From assembly GCA_905236365.1 (NCBI GenBank), contig CAJOPP010000022.1, forward strand, positions 1 through 21,158: a stretch of DNA of 21,158 nucleotides, in the 5' to 3' direction. The first letter of the stretch is position 1; the number at the start of each line of letters is the position of its first letter. Made by a program: the position numbers and the translations under genes. Shown piece by piece: positions 1 through 8,415 of the stretch. The notes beneath the pieces were generated by a model. The model was not told the DNA's origin. It worked only from the letters and a program-made list of their open reading frames with translations, and made no database searches. This DNA is from an uncultured Lachnospiraceae bacterium. GTDB taxonomy: Bacteria > Bacillota > Clostridia > Lachnospirales > Lachnospiraceae.

Positions 1-47
1 AGAATGAGTTCGCATTTTATTATATAATATAGGAGATGGGAGATACT

Positions 48-767
48 ATGAGTGATTCAATTCGATTAAATAAATATATTAGTTCGTCCGGTTTCTGTTC
101 AAGAAGAAAGGCAGATGAATGGATTGCAGCTGGGAAAGTTCTGGTCAATGGAATTCCGGCAGATATGGGGATGCAAGTTACGGATGAGGATGAAATCGTG
201 ATCAATGGAAAAAGGATTCTGTGTGAGGAACCGTTTAAACTGGTTGCTTTCTATAAACCAAAGGGATACACCTGCACTTCGCATCGGGGAGATGAATCTG
301 GTATTTTCAAGAATTTTGATCTGGATGCAGATTTAAAGTATGTGGGAAGATTGGATAAAGATTCCGAAGGACTTTTATTGCTTACAAATGATGGAAATCT
401 GGGAAATGCTATAGCCAGGGCAAGGAACAGACATGAGAAAGAATATGTTGTAACGGTAAATCGTCCGGTCACCGAAGAATTTTTGGAAAGAATGGAAAAG
501 GGTGTCCGAATTTATGATGCCAATAAAGAAAAATGGGTGGTTACACGACCGTGCAAAGTGGTAAAGCAAAGTGAGGATACTTTCTCTATTGTTTTAACAC
601 AGGGATTAAACCGGCAGATTCGGCGAATGTGCGAGCAATTACAGTATAGGGTGGTGAAGCTTCAAAGAATCCGTGTTATGAATATAGAGTTAGGTGATAT
701 GAAGCCGGGAGCAATCCGGCAGGTAACAGATATGGAATTGTCGAAATTGAAACGAAAGATACAGTAA
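48..767 (+). CDS. rluF: 23S rRNA pseudouridine synthase, RluF/RsuA family
   Basis: This enzyme isomerises uridine to pseudouridine in 23S rRNA; RluF acts at or near U2604. Residues 5-55 form an S4 RNA-binding domain (RLNKYISSSGFCSRRKAD, then VLVNG). The catalytic domain carries the hallmark GRLDKDSEGLLLLTNDG around residues 100-116, with Asp103 as the nucleophile, and the late GLNRQIRRMCEQLQY motif. The 239-residue length is normal for the family. An in-frame ATG at 36 abuts its AGGAG and is unlikely to be used; GGGAG at 38-42 gives ATG 48 proper spacing. Family assignment is firm; the exact target uridine is inferred. An AT-rich TATAAT lies at 23-28, but any -35 would fall off the window edge. 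Confidence 0.9.
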   Translation: MSDSIRLNKYISSSGFCSRRKADEWIAAGKVLVNGIPADMGMQVTDEDEIVINGKRILCEEPFKLVAFYKPKGYTCTSHRGDESGIFKNFDLDADLKYVGRLDKDSEGLLLLTNDGNLGNAIARARNRHEKEYVVTVNRPVTEEFLERMEKGVRIYDANKEKWVVTRPCKVVKQSEDTFSIVLTQGLNRQIRRMCEQLQYRVVKLQRIRVMNIELGDMKPGAIRQVTDMELSKLKRKIQ

Positions 768-857
768 GGCATAAACAAGAGAGTATAGATTGGAAAAATA
801 GCAGGAATAGATACTTTGGGTTTTGTTTCACGTTATAGAATTGAAAGATGAGAAATT

Positions 858-889
858 GTATCTCTTCAGTCCCGCTGAATAGATACGAA
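858..889 (+). repeat. Short intergenic hairpin repeat, copy a
   Basis: Bases 858-886 form a hairpin: GTATCT, a mismatch, TTCAG, loop tcccg, CTGAA, a mismatch, AGATAC. It is followed by GAA. Related copies lie at 15093 and 17281, and a partial GAATAGATAC occurs near 805. All are in gaps upstream of genes on the + strand. There is no T tract, so it is probably not a terminator. Confidence 0.5.
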
Positions 890-927
890 TCGTTAAAGAA
901 AAGAATGAAGATTGGAGAGCACAATTA

Positions 928-2898
928 ATGGAAGAGAGAAAACGAATCGAAGAGCTTGTAGAGAAATTGAATCAGGCTTCGGAGGCATATTATAACGGCA
1001 AAGATGAAGTGATGTCTAATTATGAGTGGGATGCAATGTTTGATGAACTGGTTTCCTTAGAGGAAAGTACTGGATATATTATGTCTGATAGTCCGACACA
1101 AAATGCAGGATATGAAGCAAAAAATGGAGAGAAGGAAGCACATGAATATCCGGCATTATCACTAGCGAAAACTAAGAGTATAACTGAATTGCAAAAATGG
1201 GCGGGAGAGCGTAAAATATGGCTTTCCTGGAAATTAGATGGACTTACTTTAGTTGCTACGTTTGATAATGGAGTATTGTCTAAGATTCTGACCAGGGGAA
1301 ATGGGGAGATTGGAACCAATATTACTTTTATGAAAGAAGCAATCATAGGATTACCTCAGTCAATTGCTTATAAAGGGCATCTTGTGGTCAGGGGAGAGGC
1401 GACCATTTCTTATACAGATTTTGAAATGATTAATAATATGATTGAAGAAGATGATGAAAAATATGCAAATCCAAGAAATCTGGCATCCGGAACGCTTAGC
1501 CTGGATAAGACGAATCTGAACAAAGTAAAGGAACGGCATATTCATTTCAATGCCTTTACGCTGGTGCATATTGATGATGATATTCCTTCCTGGGGAGAGA
1601 GAATGGATTTTCTTGATCAACAGGGTTTCCTTACTGTAGAGAGGGAATTGACGGACGAAGCAGGTATTTCTGCAGTAATTGAAAAATGGACCGAAAAGGT
1701 GGAGTCCGGAAAGATGGATATTCCGGTGGATGGTCTTGTAATCTGCTATGATGACAATGACTATGCGAAGACGGGATCCGTTACCGGGCATCACGCCACA
1801 AGAGCAGGATTTGCGTTTAAATGGCAGGATGTATCTGCGGATACGGAGTTAGAGTATGTAGAGTGGTCTTGTGCGGCATCTACGATTTCCCCGGTGGCAG
1901 TTTTTGAACCGGTGCAGTTAGAAGGTACTACCGTAAGCAGAGCCTCTTTGTGTAATATCAGTGAGATGGAACGGTTGGGGATTGGTGAAAATGGTCATAC
2001 CACATTGGAAATCATTAAGGCAAATAAGATTATTCCCAAATGTATTTCGGTAAAGAAAGCACAGGGAACGTTTACCATACCGGAACATTGTCCTGTCTGT
2101 CAGGCAAAGACGGAAATAAGAATCAGTCAGAATAGTGGGACAAAGACTCTTCATTGTACCAATCCTGATTGTACCGCCAAGCATATTAAGAAATTCACAC
2201 GATTTGTAAGTAAAGCGGGAATGGATATTGACGGACTTTCTATTCAGACTATCGTAAAATTTATTAACCTTGGGTATATAAAAAAGTTTTCAGATATTTA
2301 TAAGTTAGTGGAGTATGTCGATGCTATTCGACAATTAGAAGGGTTTGGGGAAAAATCTTGCGAGAATTTGATGCAGGCCATTGAAAAGAGTCGCAGTGTG
2401 AATCCGGTCAATTTTATTTATGCATTATGTATTCCTCTGATCGGGACAGATGCAGGAAAAAAGATTATTCAGGTGACTGGATATCAGGGATTTTTGGAAC
2501 GATTGGAAGGAATGACCGGTTTTGAAGATATTGATGGGATTGGACCGGAAAAATCAAATTCTATTGTCGACTGGTATCAAAGAAAAGAGAATCAGGACGT
2601 GTTCCATGCATTGTTGGAAGAATTGGATATCGAGCCGGTAGAGCCGGTTACAAAAACAGGAGGGAAATGTGAAGGACTTACGTTTGTGATTACGGGTGAT
2701 GTTCACCATTATAAAAACAGAGCAGAATTTAAGAGTTATGTGGAAAGCCAGAATGGTGCAGTGACGGGTAGTGTGTCTAAGAAGACCAATTACCTGGTGA
2801 ATAATGATGTAGATTCTGTCTCTTCCAAAAATCAGAAGGCAAAGGCACTGGGAATTCCGATTATCTCCGAAGACAAATTTGTAGAGCTTTTTGGATAA
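928..2898 (+). CDS. ligA: NAD+-dependent DNA ligase LigA, divergent subfamily
   Basis: This enzyme seals nicks in DNA using NAD+ as AMP donor, in replication and repair. The 656 residues show the full LigA order: Ia domain (1-75), adenylation domain with the KLDG nucleophile Lys102, RGE motif, OB fold with GTTVSRASLCN, a four-cysteine zinc finger (CPVC, then CTNPDC), helix-hairpin-helix repeats, and a C-terminal BRCT domain (from about residue 580). Several residues that are near-invariant in E. coli or Bacillus LigA differ: the Ia Tyr-His is Tyr-Tyr, DAEYD is NYEWD, RGDG is RGNG, the Glu two before the catalytic Lys is Ser, and the motif IV Lys is Cys (DGLVICYDD). I recall similar substitutions in Clostridia ligases, so this looks like a lineage-specific but functional LigA. 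It is probably transcribed with rluF or from the 160-base gap before it. Confidence 0.88.
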   Translation: MEERKRIEELVEKLNQASEAYYNGKDEVMSNYEWDAMFDELVSLEESTGYIMSDSPTQNAGYEAKNGEKEAHEYPALSLAKTKSITELQKWAGERKIWLSWKLDGLTLVATFDNGVLSKILTRGNGEIGTNITFMKEAIIGLPQSIAYKGHLVVRGEATISYTDFEMINNMIEEDDEKYANPRNLASGTLSLDKTNLNKVKERHIHFNAFTLVHIDDDIPSWGERMDFLDQQGFLTVERELTDEAGISAVIEKWTEKVESGKMDIPVDGLVICYDDNDYAKTGSVTGHHATRAGFAFKWQDVSADTELEYVEWSCAASTISPVAVFEPVQLEGTTVSRASLCNISEMERLGIGENGHTTLEIIKANKIIPKCISVKKAQGTFTIPEHCPVCQAKTEIRISQNSGTKTLHCTNPDCTAKHIKKFTRFVSKAGMDIDGLSIQTIVKFINLGYIKKFSDIYKLVEYVDAIRQLEGFGEKSCENLMQAIEKSRSVNPVNFIYALCIPLIGTDAGKKIIQVTGYQGFLERLEGMTGFEDIDGIGPEKSNSIVDWYQRKENQDVFHALLEELDIEPVEPVTKTGGKCEGLTFVITGDVHHYKNRAEFKSYVESQNGAVTGSVSKKTNYLVNNDVDSVSSKNQKAKALGIPIISEDKFVELFG

Positions 2899-2917
2899 GG
2901 TCACAGGTAGTACTGGG

Positions 2918-2946
2918 TTGCATTTTTGAGCAGGGGTTGCTATAAT
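2918..2946 (+). promoter_or_regulatory. Promoter for metA
   Basis: A -35 box TTGCAT (2918-2923) and a perfect -10 TATAAT (2941-2946) are separated by 17 bases, and TGC just before the -10 makes it an extended -10. The expected start near 2953 gives an 86-base leader before metA. No SAM riboswitch or T-box motifs are visible in that leader. Confidence 0.7.
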
Positions 2947-3038
2947 AGTATTCAATTTGTGATGGGATTTTAAGGCAGGAACTTGTCTTTGCAGGGATGA
3001 ATGTCCCGTATAGAACAATATGGAAAGAAGGATTAGAG

Positions 3039-3944
3039 ATGCCGATTAGAATAGATAATGATTTGCCGGTAAAGAAAATATTAGAAGAGGAGAACATCTT
3101 TGTCATGGACGAAGACCGGGCAATGAGTCAGGACATTCGGCCGCTGGAAGTTGTGATCCTGAATCTGATGCCGCTTAAGGAGGATACGGAACTTCAGCTT
3201 CTTAGAAGCCTTTCAAATACTCCAATACAGGTGAATATTACATTTATAAGGACTGGAACATATGAATCAAAGAATGTTGCAAGGAAGCATTTAGAACGGT
3301 TTTATACAACATTTGATCAGATCAGGGAACGTCGTTTTGATGGTTTGATCATAACAGGAGCGCCGGTGGAAAAGATGGCTTTTGAAGAGGTAGAATATTG
3401 GGATGAACTGACAGAGATTATGGATTGGTCAGAGAAAAATGTTACGTCTACACTGCACATCTGCTGGGGGGCACAAGCTGGTCTGTATTATCGCTATGGT
3501 GTGCCGAAGTATAATCTTCCTGAAAAGTTTTCGGGAATTTACAAACATTATACGTTTCACAAACGGACTCCGCTAGTCAGAGGCTTTGATGATTCCTTCT
3601 GGGTACCACAGTCGCGTTATACGGGAAGCAGTAAAGAAGCTATTGTCGCCAATGACAAATTAGAGATTGTATCCGAAGGTGATATTACCGGTCCTTATCT
3701 GATCATTGGAGAGAAAGGAAAGAATATTTTTGTTACCGGTCATCCGGAATATGACACGATGACGCTTGATCAGGAGTATAAAAGGGATATGGAGAAGGGA
3801 CTGAATCCGTCGATACCATGCAATTATTATCCGGAGGACGATCCTACCCAAAAACCAATCAAATCATGGAGATGTCATGCCAATACCCTGTATTTTAATT
3901 GGCTCAATTATTATGTATATCAGGTGACACCGTACCAATTGTAA
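3039..3944 (+). CDS. metAA: Homoserine O-acetyltransferase, MetA family
   Basis: This cytosolic enzyme acylates the hydroxyl of L-homoserine, the first committed step to methionine. The 301 residues align at standard MetA numbering: catalytic Cys142 in HICWGAQAGLYY, and His235 and Glu237 in VTGHPEYD. Position 111, in ITGAPVEKMAFEEV, is Glu. In studied MetA proteins Glu111 goes with acetyl-CoA use and Gly111 with succinyl-CoA, so acetyl transfer is predicted. The start was set at MPIRI, the usual MetA N-terminus, preceded by AAGGA at 3028-3032; an upstream in-frame ATG at 2997 would add 14 non-homologous residues. It has its own promoter, and the YqeY-domain gene 41 bases downstream is likely co-transcribed. 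Confidence 0.93.
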   Translation: MPIRIDNDLPVKKILEEENIFVMDEDRAMSQDIRPLEVVILNLMPLKEDTELQLLRSLSNTPIQVNITFIRTGTYESKNVARKHLERFYTTFDQIRERRFDGLIITGAPVEKMAFEEVEYWDELTEIMDWSEKNVTSTLHICWGAQAGLYYRYGVPKYNLPEKFSGIYKHYTFHKRTPLVRGFDDSFWVPQSRYTGSSKEAIVANDKLEIVSEGDITGPYLIIGEKGKNIFVTGHPEYDTMTLDQEYKRDMEKGLNPSIPCNYYPEDDPTQKPIKSWRCHANTLYFNWLNYYVYQVTPYQL

Positions 3945-3985
3945 ATGTATAACGGGAGTCATTCAAATAAAGGAGGACATAGAAT

Positions 3986-4423
3986 ATGCAATTTGAAACA
4001 TTACAAAAAGATATGGTAGCAGCAATGAAAGCGAGGGACAAATCCAGAAAGGATTCCATTTCTTCTCTTATTTCAGCAGTGAAAAAAGTAGCGATTGATG
4101 AGGGTTGCCGGGATGATATTCAAGAAGAACTGGTAGACAGGGTCATTTTAAAAGAACTAAAGACTGCAAAGGAACAACTCGATAGTTGTCCGGCAGAGCG
4201 TACAGACTTATTAGAAGAATATCAGGCAAGATATGATGTGATTAAGGAATATGCACCGGAAATGATGAGTGCAGAAGAGGTGAAAGCACTGATTCTTGAG
4301 CAGTTTGCGGATGTGATTGCATCAAAGAATAAAGGCATGATCATGAAAAATGTCATGCCGGTATTAAAAGGGAAAGCAGATGGCAAGGTTATTAACGAAG
4401 TTGTCGGGGAACTATGTAAATAA
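3986..4423 (+). CDS. GatB/YqeY domain-containing protein
   Basis: This 145-residue, mostly helical protein matches the stand-alone YqeY family, which resembles the C-terminal tRNA-contacting domain of the GatB amidotransferase subunit. Typical features are the N-terminal MKARDKSRKDSISSLISAVK helix, the central TDLLEEYQARYDVIKEYAPEMMS segment, and the C-terminal GMIMKNVMPVLKGKADGKVINEVV. YqeY proteins are thought to bind tRNA or assist aminoacylation, but no reaction is established. AGGAGG at 3971-3976 supports the ATG at 3986. It is probably the last gene of the metA unit and is followed by a terminator. Confidence 0.88.
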   Translation: MQFETLQKDMVAAMKARDKSRKDSISSLISAVKKVAIDEGCRDDIQEELVDRVILKELKTAKEQLDSCPAERTDLLEEYQARYDVIKEYAPEMMSAEEVKALILEQFADVIASKNKGMIMKNVMPVLKGKADGKVINEVVGELCK

Positions 4424-4503
4424 GAATGAGAATACCTGAATAAGGGTGCATGATTTGTTTTTCTATGGTAAACAAATAGTAACAGAGTTAACAGGTGATT
4501 GAA

Positions 4504-4550
4504 ACCGGTATCCTGAAAGGCTATGAATGCTTCAGAATGCCGGTATTTTT
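4504..4550 (+). terminator. Intrinsic terminator between convergent genes
   Basis: The stem ACCGGTAT plus CTGAA (4504-4517) pairs with TTCAG plus ATGCCGGT (4531-4544), with one G-U pair and one c/a mismatch. ATTTTT follows. It terminates the yqeY transcript and overlaps the last codons and stop (4521-4523) of the opposing flippase gene. For that - strand transcript the tract after the hairpin is only TTTC, so its use there is weaker. Confidence 0.75.
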
Positions 4551-6077
4551 GTGCAAAAAAGGCAGAAATCCTATCGTTCCATAGACTCCGATGACCACAA
4601 TCAGCAGGGCTACAGCAGGTATGCCGGAGAAAAGGGATAAAAGTTTCTGATAACCCAAGAAAGCAATTCCACCTAGCAGAATGAAGGTGACAGATGGATA
4701 AAAGACACTCTTCATAAAGTGTAGCTCTACCGGGATTATGTCTTGAATCTTATGAAGACTTGCAAAGGTCTGAAAAACATATCCGACAAATAATCCTATG
4801 ATATATCCACTTATTCCGATTTTGGGAACGGTAAAAAGAATAAAACTGATTCGGATCACTGTGGAAATAATGGTAAGAATCAGATTATGGGTCGCAAAAC
4901 CAAGACCGTTTAATATGCTTGCTAAAGTTGTTGCAAGATAAATAAAAGGGCAAAGTAAAGAGAGCTGGAACAGATAGTGTCCGGCTTCTTCACTTTGAAA
5001 GAAAGCCTGCCCGATAGCAGGACCGAAAATATAAAAAACGGTAGAGGAAAACAGTCCAATCAATAGACAGAAATGCAGACTTTTCTCACTGAGCCGCTTC
5101 AGATAATCGGTATTTAATTTGGAACGGGCAGAAGAAACAGCCGGTAACAGCATGGTAGACAAGGAATTGGTAATTGTGGATGGAAACATAATAAAGGGAA
5201 AGGCCATTCCGGAAAAAACACCATAGGCTGCAAGACTTAAGGTAGAACTTTTATAATAGCTTAATAGCACAGTTGGTATCATGATAGCTTCCATACTCTG
5301 TAATATTGTAAGTGCAAGCCGGTTGGTGGTAAGGGGAATTGAGTTTTTTAAAAAAAGTCGCATAAGTTGCTGGTTATGGAGAGGGGCAGACGAAGCGGAT
5401 GGTGTTTTGTTTCTGAAATGATGTACGAAAAGGGCTAGCATTGAATAGAAAAAAGCGGCCAGTTCCCCGATTACGATTCCCCAGACCGCAAAGGAGGCTT
5501 CATAATGATTGCGGACGCAGACATAGGAAGCAAGAAAAGACAGAACAAATACTTTAGCAATCTGTTCTAAAAAATCGGAGATGCCATGTACGCCTGATTT
5601 TTCAAGTCCCAGAAAATATCCGTGAACAGCTCCTTTCATGGATAGAAAGGGAATTCCGATACAGATTACTTTTAAACAATCATTACATTCCGGAGCGTTT
5701 AAAACGTGAATGCATAGCCAGTCGGCATTCTGGTAGATAATAGTACTGACTGAAAGACCGAGAATCAGATTGATCAGAAAGCAGATTTTAAAAAAGGCAT
5801 TGGCAGATGCCATATCGTTGCGGCTTTTATATTCGGATACCAGCTTGGTCAGGGCAAGTTCGTTTCCAAAGGTGGTAAGAGAAAATGCAACCATATAAAG
5901 AGGAAAAATGAGTTGATAGATTCCAAGTTCTTTCGCACCGATCAAACCGGAGAGGAATATTCTATTATAAAAGCCAATTATTCGTGTGGCGAATCCGGTA
6001 ATTGTAAGGATAAGGGTTCCCTTTATCACGAGATTTCTGGTAAAGCGTGATTGAATATGATGAATGATCCTGTTCAT
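4521..6077 (-). CDS. SpoVB/MurJ-like polysaccharide or lipid-linked precursor flippase (MOP superfamily)
   Basis: This is a 518-residue polytopic membrane protein with about 14 hydrophobic segments. Its N-terminal KGTLILTITGFATRIIGFYN and FGNELALTKLVSEY segments resemble Bacillus SpoVB. MOP flippases translocate undecaprenyl-linked sugars such as lipid II or polysaccharide repeat units; SpoVB acts in spore cortex synthesis. The ATG at 6077 was chosen because GGAG lies 6 bases ahead of it; a GTG at 6089 would overlap that site. The gene is alone on the - strand, divergent from the ISC operon and convergent with yqeY. The true substrate, and whether the organism sporulates, cannot be told from here. 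Confidence 0.82.
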   Translation of the reverse strand: MNRIIHHIQSRFTRNLVIKGTLILTITGFATRIIGFYNRIFLSGLIGAKELGIYQLIFPLYMVAFSLTTFGNELALTKLVSEYKSRNDMASANAFFKICFLINLILGLSVSTIIYQNADWLCIHVLNAPECNDCLKVICIGIPFLSMKGAVHGYFLGLEKSGVHGISDFLEQIAKVFVLSFLASYVCVRNHYEASFAVWGIVIGELAAFFYSMLALFVHHFRNKTPSASSAPLHNQQLMRLFLKNSIPLTTNRLALTILQSMEAIMIPTVLLSYYKSSTLSLAAYGVFSGMAFPFIMFPSTITNSLSTMLLPAVSSARSKLNTDYLKRLSEKSLHFCLLIGLFSSTVFYIFGPAIGQAFFQSEEAGHYLFQLSLLCPFIYLATTLASILNGLGFATHNLILTIISTVIRISFILFTVPKIGISGYIIGLFVGYVFQTFASLHKIQDIIPVELHFMKSVFYPSVTFILLGGIAFLGYQKLLSLFSGIPAVALLIVVIGVYGTIGFLPFLHKNTGILKHS

Positions 6078-6365
6078 GAAAAGCTCCACGTATCTTGTTA
6101 TCAGATGGTATAAGAGCTGCGAAAAAACAGTTCTTTACCTGATTACTGTAACTATATGATGATTATAAAAAAATATGATTATGAAATGGAATTTATAAGG
6201 GCATGAGTGCCCCTTGAATGTAAGTGGATTGAGTGCCGATATTTGCGGTCTTTCTCTGAATCTTGTTTACAGCTACCATTTTGATTGGTCAGACGTTGAA
6301 TCGCAACGGATATTATCAAAAATTATAACGATTGATAGTTTAAAAAAATATATAATGATAGTTAG

Positions 6366-6384
6366 ATACTTGACAGTCAGGATA
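6366..6384 (+). promoter_or_regulatory. Candidate Rrf2/IscR operator over the iscR -35
   Basis: ATACTTGAC-A-GTCAGGATA contains the inverted repeat TGAC-A-GTCA. Its left arm fits the E. coli IscR type 1 half-site pattern ATAsyyGAC. The right arm is poor and the spacing is shorter than in E. coli. Its position over the -35 would suit autorepression. This is inference. Confidence 0.3.
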
Positions 6385-6398
6385 AACACTGTTATGAT
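6370..6398 (+). promoter_or_regulatory. Promoter of the iscR-iscS-iscU-mnmA cluster
   Basis: A consensus -35 TTGACA (6370-6375) and -10 TATGAT (6393-6398) are separated by exactly 17 bases. The expected start near 6405 is about 40 bases before the iscR ATG. Confidence 0.75.
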
Positions 6399-6443
6399 AG
6401 CAGAGTGATATCCGACTAGATTAGTGGGAATTGAGGTGATGAT

Positions 6444-6875
6444 ATGACGTTATCCACAAAGGGGAGATATGGCCTGAAGGCAATGATCGATCTGGCTGAT
6501 TTTTCGGAAGAAATGCCACAGTCCATTGCCAATATAGCCTCCAGACAGTCCATATCGGATAGTTATTTGGAACAGTTGATGGCGAAGCTAAAAAGAGCCG
6601 GACTGATTGTGAGTATCCGTGGTTCACAAGGGGGCTATGTACTTGCTAAACCGAGTGAAGAGATCAGTGTTGGAGATATTCTGCGTGCATTAGAGGGAGA
6701 TCTTGCACCGGTCAACTGTATGGAGTTAAAAGGTGGAGAGGGATGTTCCGGCAGTGACAAATGCGTTGCCAAAAATGTCTGGAAACGTATTGATGAGAGC
6801 ATACAAACAGCAGTGGATTCCATGTGGCTTAGTGATTTGGTAGAGGATAACCGGAAGATGCGTTCTTGCGAATAG
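6444..6875 (+). CDS. iscR: Rrf2-family transcriptional regulator, IscR-like
   Basis: This is a predicted Fe-S sensing repressor of the adjacent iron-sulfur assembly genes. The 143 residues contain a winged-helix domain (MTLSTKGRYGLKAMIDLA to about residue 80, with GSQGGYVLAKP in the wing). Three cysteines follow at 92, 101 and 107, where IscR-type proteins ligate a [2Fe-2S] cluster. The spacing C-x8-C-x5-C is wider than the C-x5-C-x5-C of E. coli IscR. GAGGTGAT at 6433-6440 supports the start. CymR, a cysteine-metabolism regulator of the same family, usually lacks these cysteines, so IscR function is preferred from both sequence and context. Confidence 0.85.
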   Translation: MTLSTKGRYGLKAMIDLADFSEEMPQSIANIASRQSISDSYLEQLMAKLKRAGLIVSIRGSQGGYVLAKPSEEISVGDILRALEGDLAPVNCMELKGGEGCSGSDKCVAKNVWKRIDESIQTAVDSMWLSDLVEDNRKMRSCE

Positions 6876-6992
6876 GATTCCGGTAAGGTCGAGGATTTGC
6901 AGACCAAAAGAATGAATTTGTAGCTGTCGTGCTTTTCTTTGAGATTTGCTTAGAGACGGATACATGAATTTTTTATAGAAAAGGAGAAAGTT

Positions 6993-8180
6993 ATGGGTGA
7001 AAAACGATTTATTTATTTAGACCATGCAGCAACAACAGCAGCAAGACCAGAGGTGGTCGAAGCAATGCTTCCGTACTTCACAGAGAATTTTGGAAATCCT
7101 TCCAGTGTATATACATTTTCTCAGAAAAATAAAGCTGTGATCACAGAGTGCAGGGAAACGATTGCAAAGAGTCTTTCTGCAAAGGGCAATGAGATTTATT
7201 TTACGGCAGGTGGCTCTGAGTCTGATAACTGGGCACTTAAGGCTACAGCAGAAGCTTATGCTTCAAAGGGAAAACATATTATTACTACGAAGATTGAGCA
7301 TCATGCGATTCTGCATACTGCCGAGTATCTGGAAAGCAAAGGATTTGAGGTGACGTACCTTGATGTGGATGAGAATGGTATTGTCAAATTGGATCAGTTG
7401 AAGCAGGCAATCCGCCCGGATACGATTCTCATTTCCGTTATGTTTGCCAACAATGAGATTGGAACGATACAGCCAATCAAAGAGATTGGTGCGATTGCAA
7501 AAGAGCATGGAATTATTTTCCATACGGATGCCGTTCAGGCTTATGGTCAGGTCCCGATTGATGTGGATGAATATAATATCGATATGTTAAGTGCCAGCGG
7601 GCACAAATTAAACGGACCGAAGGGAATTGGATTTTTATATATCCGTACAGGTTTGAAGCTTAGAAGTTTTATACATGGTGGTGCACAGGAACGTTCAAGA
7701 AGAGCCGGTACGGAGAACGTGACCGGTATTGTCGGTCTTGCAAAAGCAGTAGAGATTGCGTTTGCTACGATGGAAGAAAGAACCAGGAAGGAAATAAAGA
7801 TAAGGGATTACCTGATTGACCGTATTCTCTCAGAAATTCCTTATGCAAGATTAAATGGACACCGAACAGAACGTCTTCCAAATAATGTAAATATCAGCTT
7901 CCAGTTTATTGAAGGAGAATCTTTGCTGATCATGTTGGATATGGCAGGAATTTGTGCTTCATCCGGTTCTGCATGTACATCTGGTTCTCTGGATCCTTCC
8001 CATGTATTACTTGCAATCGGATTGCCTCATGAGATCGCACATGGTTCTCTTCGTATGACACTTGGTGACGAGAATACATTGGAAGATGCAGACTATGTAG
8101 TTGATCATATTAAAGAGATTGTAACAAAACTTCGGTCTATGTCTCCACTCTATGAAGACTTTGTAAAGCATAATAACTAG
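6993..8180 (+). CDS. iscS: Cysteine desulfurase, NifS/IscS type I
   Basis: This PLP enzyme converts L-cysteine to alanine and holds the sulfur as a persulfide for Fe-S cluster and thio-tRNA synthesis. Visible features in 395 residues are YLDHAATT at the N-terminus, the PLP-contacting IEHHAILHTAEYL, HTDAVQAYGQ with the PLP-pyridine Asp, the Schiff-base Lys205 in SASGHKLNGPKG, and the catalytic Cys328 in ASSGSACTSGSLDPSH. That loop is of the long IscS type. AAGGAGA at 6981-6987 marks the start. The gene sits between its regulator and the scaffold gene; downstream mnmA is a known sulfur acceptor of IscS-type enzymes. Confidence 0.95.
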   Translation: MGEKRFIYLDHAATTAARPEVVEAMLPYFTENFGNPSSVYTFSQKNKAVITECRETIAKSLSAKGNEIYFTAGGSESDNWALKATAEAYASKGKHIITTKIEHHAILHTAEYLESKGFEVTYLDVDENGIVKLDQLKQAIRPDTILISVMFANNEIGTIQPIKEIGAIAKEHGIIFHTDAVQAYGQVPIDVDEYNIDMLSASGHKLNGPKGIGFLYIRTGLKLRSFIHGGAQERSRRAGTENVTGIVGLAKAVEIAFATMEERTRKEIKIRDYLIDRILSEIPYARLNGHRTERLPNNVNISFQFIEGESLLIMLDMAGICASSGSACTSGSLDPSHVLLAIGLPHEIAHGSLRMTLGDENTLEDADYVVDHIKEIVTKLRSMSPLYEDFVKHNN

Positions 8181-8233
8181 TGCGTCAGTTTCTAATTAAC
8201 CCGACTAATAACTTGCCTGCTTTTCTGAATAGC

Positions 8234-8285
8234 ACAGTTTCAAAAGCCTTGTTGTAGTCCGCTACGCCTGCGTTTTTGAAACTGT
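8234..8285. repeat. Long intergenic hairpin downstream of iscS
   Basis: ACAGTTTCAAAA (8234-8245) pairs perfectly with TTTTGAAACTGT (8274-8285). A nested hairpin GTAG-tccg-CTAC lies at 8254-8265. There is no T tract after it. The flanking 8181-8415 gap also has a TATAAT at 8363-8368 without a convincing -35. The element may be a processing or stability hairpin, or a dispersed repeat. Confidence 0.5.
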
Positions 8286-8415
8286 ACTTTCTGAAATGCA
8301 TTCTGCATTATTTGCATGTGTTTCAATCACTTGAAAAATGATGCAATGGCAGTGTGTTGTTATATAATAATACAAGACATTTTATGTCGTTACTTTGATA
8401 GAAGGAGGAAGAACA

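Larger units (their letters stand above)
6078..6443. other. Divergent intergenic region between flippase gene and iscR
   Basis: This AT-rich 366-base gap holds the iscR promoter near its right end and presumably a weaker leftward promoter. A small imperfect hairpin lies at 6197-6215 (AAGG-GCA, loop tgag, TGC-c-CCTT), with no T tract. A 64-codon open frame at 6214-6408 has no ribosome site or recognisable sequence and is not considered a gene. Confidence 0.6.

Noticed and set aside
2554..3018. Minus-strand open frame overlapping ligA and the metA leader
   Set aside because: It is antisense to conserved LigA BRCT codons and to the metA promoter, with no family resemblance.
2953..3038. SAM riboswitch or T-box in the metA leader
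   Set aside because: The 86-base leader is too short and shows none of the conserved motifs.
6214..6408. 64-codon open frame upstream of iscR
   Set aside because: No ribosome site, no recognisable sequence, and it overlaps the iscR promoter.
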